Source: Paraflavisolibacter caeni (GTDB lineage: Bacteria; Bacteroidota; Bacteroidia; Chitinophagales; Chitinophagaceae). From it: 64,000 nt of DNA. Position numbers and translations under genes: made by a program. Below the pieces are notes generated by a model. It saw only the letters and a list, made by a program, of their open reading frames with translations. It was not told the origin of the DNA and searched no databases. The DNA is taken from the NCBI RefSeq assembly GCF_025628885.1, contig NZ_JAOTIF010000008.1, positions 158,458-222,457 of the forward strand, given 5' to 3'. Each line of letters begins with the position of its first letter. The first letter of the stretch is position 1. Shown one piece after another: positions 60,607 to 64,000 of the stretch.

Positions 60607-60751
60607 CAGTTTATATCCAAACCAGTTAAAGAGCAGCAGGCTTAGAAATAGTATGGCAGCAAATCGTTTCAGGTTTTCGTATGACTCTATTAAGTTAATG
60701 CATTTTTCCCTATTTCGGATAAATAGATCAGTAATGCATTATTGCTCCTCC

Positions 60752-61159
60752 TTACACATCCATGGAGTCATACACGAGCACCTTCTCCCACAGATGAGAG
60801 CAGTCCTTAACAAATTGCTGGTGAATAGGATGATCCTGGTACGTCTTCTGCCCGGCCAGGTCGTCAAAAAACAGGAGCTCGGAAACGCTGTAGCTGGCCT
60901 CTACCACTGGGCGCAATTCTGTGGAGGCTGGCACACCTATATGAATTCTGCGCACCGTTTCTATTTTCTTCAGGGTTTGCAAACCCGCAATGAGCTTGTC
61001 CCGGTCCTCCTGGGAAGCAGGATTCTTAAGCCAGAAGAAAACGTGGTGCAGCAGTTGCTTTTTCTCTTTGGGTGTATCTATTGGAAGTGCAGAAGCCATT
61101 AGTCCTGTAGTAGCCATAGCAGTTGAAGTTAAAAAATTTCGCCGGTTTTGTTTGTTCAT
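60752..61159 (-). CDS. Dabb-family stress-responsive barrel protein, exported
   Basis: 135 residues from the ATG at 61159. The N-terminus [20 protein letters not shown] is a twin-arginine-type signal. The body [20 protein letters not shown] and [20 protein letters not shown] match the Dabb dimeric barrel (HVFFWLK, PxHxxF). Known members respond to stress or act on small molecules; here it would be periplasmic. A GGAGGAG follows its stop directly. Confidence 0.85.
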   Translation of the reverse strand: MNKQNRRNFLTSTAMATTGLMASALPIDTPKEKKQLLHHVFFWLKNPASQEDRDKLIAGLQTLKKIETVRRIHIGVPASTELRPVVEASYSVSELLFFDDLAGQKTYQDHPIHQQFVKDCSHLWEKVLVYDSMDV

Positions 61160-61192
61160 TGATTTTAATTTAGCGGGTGCATCCAAATTTAA

Positions 61193-63106
61193 TTACTTCT
61201 TCCCATCAGCCCGTTTCTTCATCTCATCAACAGGCATGGCAATCATGCGTCCAACAGGTTGGTTGCCTTTATAAGTGATCACCTTAAGCATGACTGCATC
61301 TTTGGGCAGAATCAACGGTTCCTCATACTTAGGATAGAAACGATCCGGAAATGAATTATCAAAGCTGTAATAAATATCCAGTCCCGGGGCCTCTGTAATC
61401 AACTCAATCTTCAACTGCTTTTGTGCATCCCGGCTGATTTTAAATATAGGATCATAAACAGCACGCGCATACTTTACTTCGGCTACGTCAAACCGTGGAA
61501 AATGTTGCTCTACCCGGCTGAAGAAGTCATCCCAATTCTTCTTCTCCTTAGGTGACCATAAGCTTTCTGCAATGGCCATCCCCCTTGGCCAGGTCATGTA
61601 CTGGGCTATCCGCATATTGTATACCTGCTCCGTCCACAGGTTGGCTTGCCCACCTTTAATGTATTTGGGATCCACACCTGCAGGTACAGGCTCAAACTGG
61701 TAGGCTTTGTTCAAACGGAGTGATGCGTACACACGGGGCTCGATAATGGCGTCAGCCTGCATATAATCCAGGTACGCGAAGTCTGTAGGACTCATCACCA
61801 CTTCATGTCCCATCTTCGCGGCTTCAATGCCACCTTTCATTCCCCTCCAGCTCATAACGGCAGCTCCAGGCGCAAGACCTCCTTGCAGGATCTCATCCCA
61901 CCCAATGAACTTCTTCCCTTTCGACATCACCATCTTGACCACCTTTTTGGTAAAATAACTCTGCACCTCGTCCATGGTTTTCAATCCTTCTTTCTGCATC
62001 AGGGCTTTGATCTGCGGGCTTTTTTCCCAGTAATTCTTGGGACATTCATCCCCTCCCATATGAATGTATTCGAATGGAAACAACTGGGTCAGCTGGGTGA
62101 TCACCGTGTCTAAAAAATCATATACTTTATCATTAGCAGGGCACAAGGTATTATCCATCAACGCAATCGGCGGATGACCTCTTGACCAGTCCATAAAGTT
62201 TTCTCCTGAATTAACTGTGTATTTTTCAGCACCTGGCGTACAGGACAGTTCCGGGTAAGAAGCAATGGCTGCCAGGCTATGCCCCGGCACATCCACTTCC
62301 GGGAGGATATTCACAAAGCGCTCTTTAGCATATTGAACCAGCTCTTTGATATCTTCCTGCGTATAAAATCCACCCTGGTTTCGGGGTTCATCAGGTGTAG
62401 GCGGTGAAAAAGTACCGAAATAGCCCACCCGCTTTACATTCCAGGCACCCACCTCCGTCAGTTTGGGCAACCCCTTGATCTCGATCCTCCAACCCTGATC
62501 ATCGGTTAAATGGAAATGCAAAAGATTGTATTTATAGCGTACCATCTGGTCGATATAGTCCTTCACCTGGTCTTTGGTAAAGAAGTGACGGGCAACATCA
62601 AACATCAAACCCCGCCACCCAAAACGCGGATAGTCTGTAACTTCCACGCAGGGCACCTGCCAGGATACATTTTGAACGGTACTGTCGCTTTCGATCTCTT
62701 TCGGGAATAACTGTATCAAGGTTTGCACGCCATAAAAAAGACCAGCAGGTGCATTTGCTTTGATCGTGATGATCTGTGGAGTCACAGACAACTGGTAGCC
62801 TTCCTGGCCAATAGCAGTATTCTGATGCTGGTTCAGCAAAAGCCTTATAGAAGCACCTGACGAAGTACTACTCAAATTCACTTTCCGCCCGGTAGCTTTT
62901 ATCAGCCTTTCCTGCAAATAAGGAGCTACGGTTTTAACATCCTGCCTTGCAGGCGCTTCAATCACCACCACCTCCGGCAGGGTAAACTGCCCGGAACTCC
63001 TGGTGAGCGATACAGGTTGAGGAATGATTGCTATTTCTGATTGATTTTGTGCCAAAGAAGTAAAACAGATCACGCAAAACGAAAGCAAATAGCCTAGTCT
63101 TTTCAT
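61193..63106 (-). CDS. GH20 beta-N-acetylhexosaminidase
   Basis: 637 residues with a signal peptide ending SLAQ. A GH20b-like N-terminal domain (about 25-155) precedes a TIM barrel with the catalytic Asp353-Glu354 pair in EYIHMGGDECPKNYWEKSP. Other family motifs are DVARHFFTKDQVKDYIDQMV, LHFHLTDDQGWRIEI and LPEVDVPGHSLAAI. It removes terminal GlcNAc or GalNAc from chitin fragments or glycans. The C-terminal DNSFPDRFYPKYEEPLILP part is the common chitobiase-like tail domain. Confidence 0.95.
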   Translation of the reverse strand: MKRLGYLLSFCVICFTSLAQNQSEIAIIPQPVSLTRSSGQFTLPEVVVIEAPARQDVKTVAPYLQERLIKATGRKVNLSSTSSGASIRLLLNQHQNTAIGQEGYQLSVTPQIITIKANAPAGLFYGVQTLIQLFPKEIESDSTVQNVSWQVPCVEVTDYPRFGWRGLMFDVARHFFTKDQVKDYIDQMVRYKYNLLHFHLTDDQGWRIEIKGLPKLTEVGAWNVKRVGYFGTFSPPTPDEPRNQGGFYTQEDIKELVQYAKERFVNILPEVDVPGHSLAAIASYPELSCTPGAEKYTVNSGENFMDWSRGHPPIALMDNTLCPANDKVYDFLDTVITQLTQLFPFEYIHMGGDECPKNYWEKSPQIKALMQKEGLKTMDEVQSYFTKKVVKMVMSKGKKFIGWDEILQGGLAPGAAVMSWRGMKGGIEAAKMGHEVVMSPTDFAYLDYMQADAIIEPRVYASLRLNKAYQFEPVPAGVDPKYIKGGQANLWTEQVYNMRIAQYMTWPRGMAIAESLWSPKEKKNWDDFFSRVEQHFPRFDVAEVKYARAVYDPIFKISRDAQKQLKIELITEAPGLDIYYSFDNSFPDRFYPKYEEPLILPKDAVMLKVITYKGNQPVGRMIAMPVDEMKKRADGKK

Positions 63107-63304
63107 ATACGGTATTAAGGATGGAATTTATTAAATATCTGCGATTAGCAAATATCGAACCTTTATCCATCTCCCGTATTTTTAAATTTTCTCTACTCCG
63201 AATCGATCACTCCAATGAAATCGCCAAAACCATCCCTTTTTATACAGGGCCTGAAGTCCTCCATGCACAGTTCCTGCAAGCCTTCATTGCTTTCAATGAA
63301 AAGC

Positions 63305-63751
63305 TTAGCCGGCGTTTGCCGTAGACTTGGCTTCAGATAGACTCTTTATCAATTGCAATGCTTTAGGAAAAATGTCTTTGAAATACTGAATGAATTCTTC
63401 TACTGTATCCATTTCTACAGTAAGCTCCGTAACGCCATTGTTTTCTGATAAATAATAACTTTCCTTAGCACCGGCCCAGGAACTTTGAGGTTGTTCTACT
63501 CCACCTTTGACCTCGCCCTGGTGCTCAAAAGTCATTTGTGTGTTAGGAATCAGTTTTGAAATGCGCGAATACATACCATCGCCTTCTGGCGTCAGGAACT
63601 GCACACTACTGCCTTCCTTCCAGTCTGTCTTTGCATACGAGCCTTCATGGAATACTACAGTCCATTGGCGATAAGTGTCATCGCTCCACAATGTTTGCCA
63701 CACCTTCTCCTTAGGTGCGTTGATCTGAATACTGAATTTTGTTGTTTCCAT
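63305..63751 (-). CDS. SRPBCC/START-like domain protein
   Basis: 148 residues from the ATG at 63751 (METTKFSIQINAPKEKVWQT); the frame is open to 63778. The sequence follows the AHSA1/SRPBCC helix-grip pattern, with WSDDTYRQWTVVFHEGSYAK and a C-terminal helix LIKSLSEAKSTANAG. It would bind a hydrophobic small molecule in a central cavity. Ligand unknown. Confidence 0.85.
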   Translation of the reverse strand: METTKFSIQINAPKEKVWQTLWSDDTYRQWTVVFHEGSYAKTDWKEGSSVQFLTPEGDGMYSRISKLIPNTQMTFEHQGEVKGGVEQPQSSWAGAKESYYLSENNGVTELTVEMDTVEEFIQYFKDIFPKALQLIKSLSEAKSTANAG

Positions 63752-63778
63752 CTGTATAATAATTTTAAAATTAAGCAA

Positions 63779-64000
63779 CTGCTTTCCCTTAAATCCCTTC
63801 TATCATCTCTCACCTACCATCTATCGACCATCATCTATCATCTTTTCTACTCCCTTTGTCCTAATCGTAATTCGATTCATTCGTCATTCCAAACATTTTC
63901 CCACCCCATTGCAGTGATCTTATAGAGATTCTGTGTTAAAAGTCAAGAGATTTTTACTTTAATTTTGTGTTTTAGGCGGCTGTATGCCAGCCTGTTTAGG
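63779..64000. other. Pyrimidine-rich end of the window
   Basis: C/T-rich sequence on the plus strand with CATTCGTCATTCC and similar words, like the spacers at 1340-1540 and 7330-7446. No gene start can be supported before the window ends. Confidence 0.45.

Noticed and set aside
1..64000. CRISPR arrays, tRNA or rRNA genes, transposases, prophage
   Set aside because: No spaced direct repeats, cloverleaf sequences, rRNA-like stretches or integrase/transposase motifs were seen. The tail-fibre-like genes have signal peptides or T9SS domains and no phage neighbours.

Overview
The window comes from a member of the Bacteroidetes, most likely family Chitinophagaceae (a Chitinophaga/Niastella-type soil or rhizosphere bacterium). 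The signs are several secreted proteins ending in type IX secretion (T9SS) sorting domains, a TonB-dependent receptor with a carboxypeptidase-regulatory-like N-terminus, promoters of the TTG/TAnnTTTG kind, TPR-containing sensor kinases, AraC regulators with degenerate N-termini, and a moderately AT-rich composition. No rRNA, tRNA, CRISPR array, transposase or phage gene was seen. The genus is an inference.

Layout. 0-1.3 kb: the 3' end of a tail-fibre-like surface protein (S74 chaperone domain plus T9SS domain). 1.6-8.3 kb, minus strand: a complete six-gene ebo cluster in the order eboA-B-C-D-E-F, with tightly overlapping genes. 8.8-20.1 kb: surface and secreted proteins, namely a discoidin-domain protein, two further S74 proteins, two tandem SBBP-repeat propeller proteins plus the 3' relic of a third, and a Na+/H+ antiporter. 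20.2-28.5 kb: an MBL-fold protein, a TonB receptor, an EcsC protein, an 800-base repeat-rich spacer, a membrane-bound patatin and a DUF4421 protein.

28.6-41.5 kb is the most interesting block. A GT1-type glycosyltransferase, a double-glycine-leader bacteriocin-like peptide, a small unknown protein, a HlyD adaptor, a C39-peptidase ABC transporter and a TolC channel form a peptide maturation and export locus. Three promoters (before the glycosyltransferase, before the small protein/exporter genes, and before a degenerate kinase/NarL-type response regulator pair) share an AAACAGGTGTTTTCAC element placed just upstream of the -33 box. This implies one regulon controlled by the locus-encoded response regulator. 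A TPR histidine kinase, cotranscribed with a secreted T9SS protein, lies between the exporter and the regulator and is the likely active phosphodonor.

41.5-50 kb, minus strand: two AraC regulators, an alpha/beta hydrolase, a methyltransferase and a run of small enzymes and unknowns (DUF2306-like, dimeric barrel, cupin, NTF2-like, TlpA-like). 50.3-53.0 kb: a RidA / D-threonine-aldolase-like / M19 dipeptidase operon, probably for D-amino-acid or dipeptide catabolism. 53.0-64 kb: a secreted MTA/SAH-nucleosidase-like protein fused to a DUF3574-like domain, a large CHASE3/PAS sensor kinase, a vanadium-haloperoxidase-like lipoprotein paired with a beta-barrel protein, a GH20 hexosaminidase and an SRPBCC protein.

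Dispersed intergenic repeats (hairpin plus GGGGGTGTG), two adjoining arrays of 11-base tandem repeats and pyrimidine-rich gene spacers lie between these blocks.
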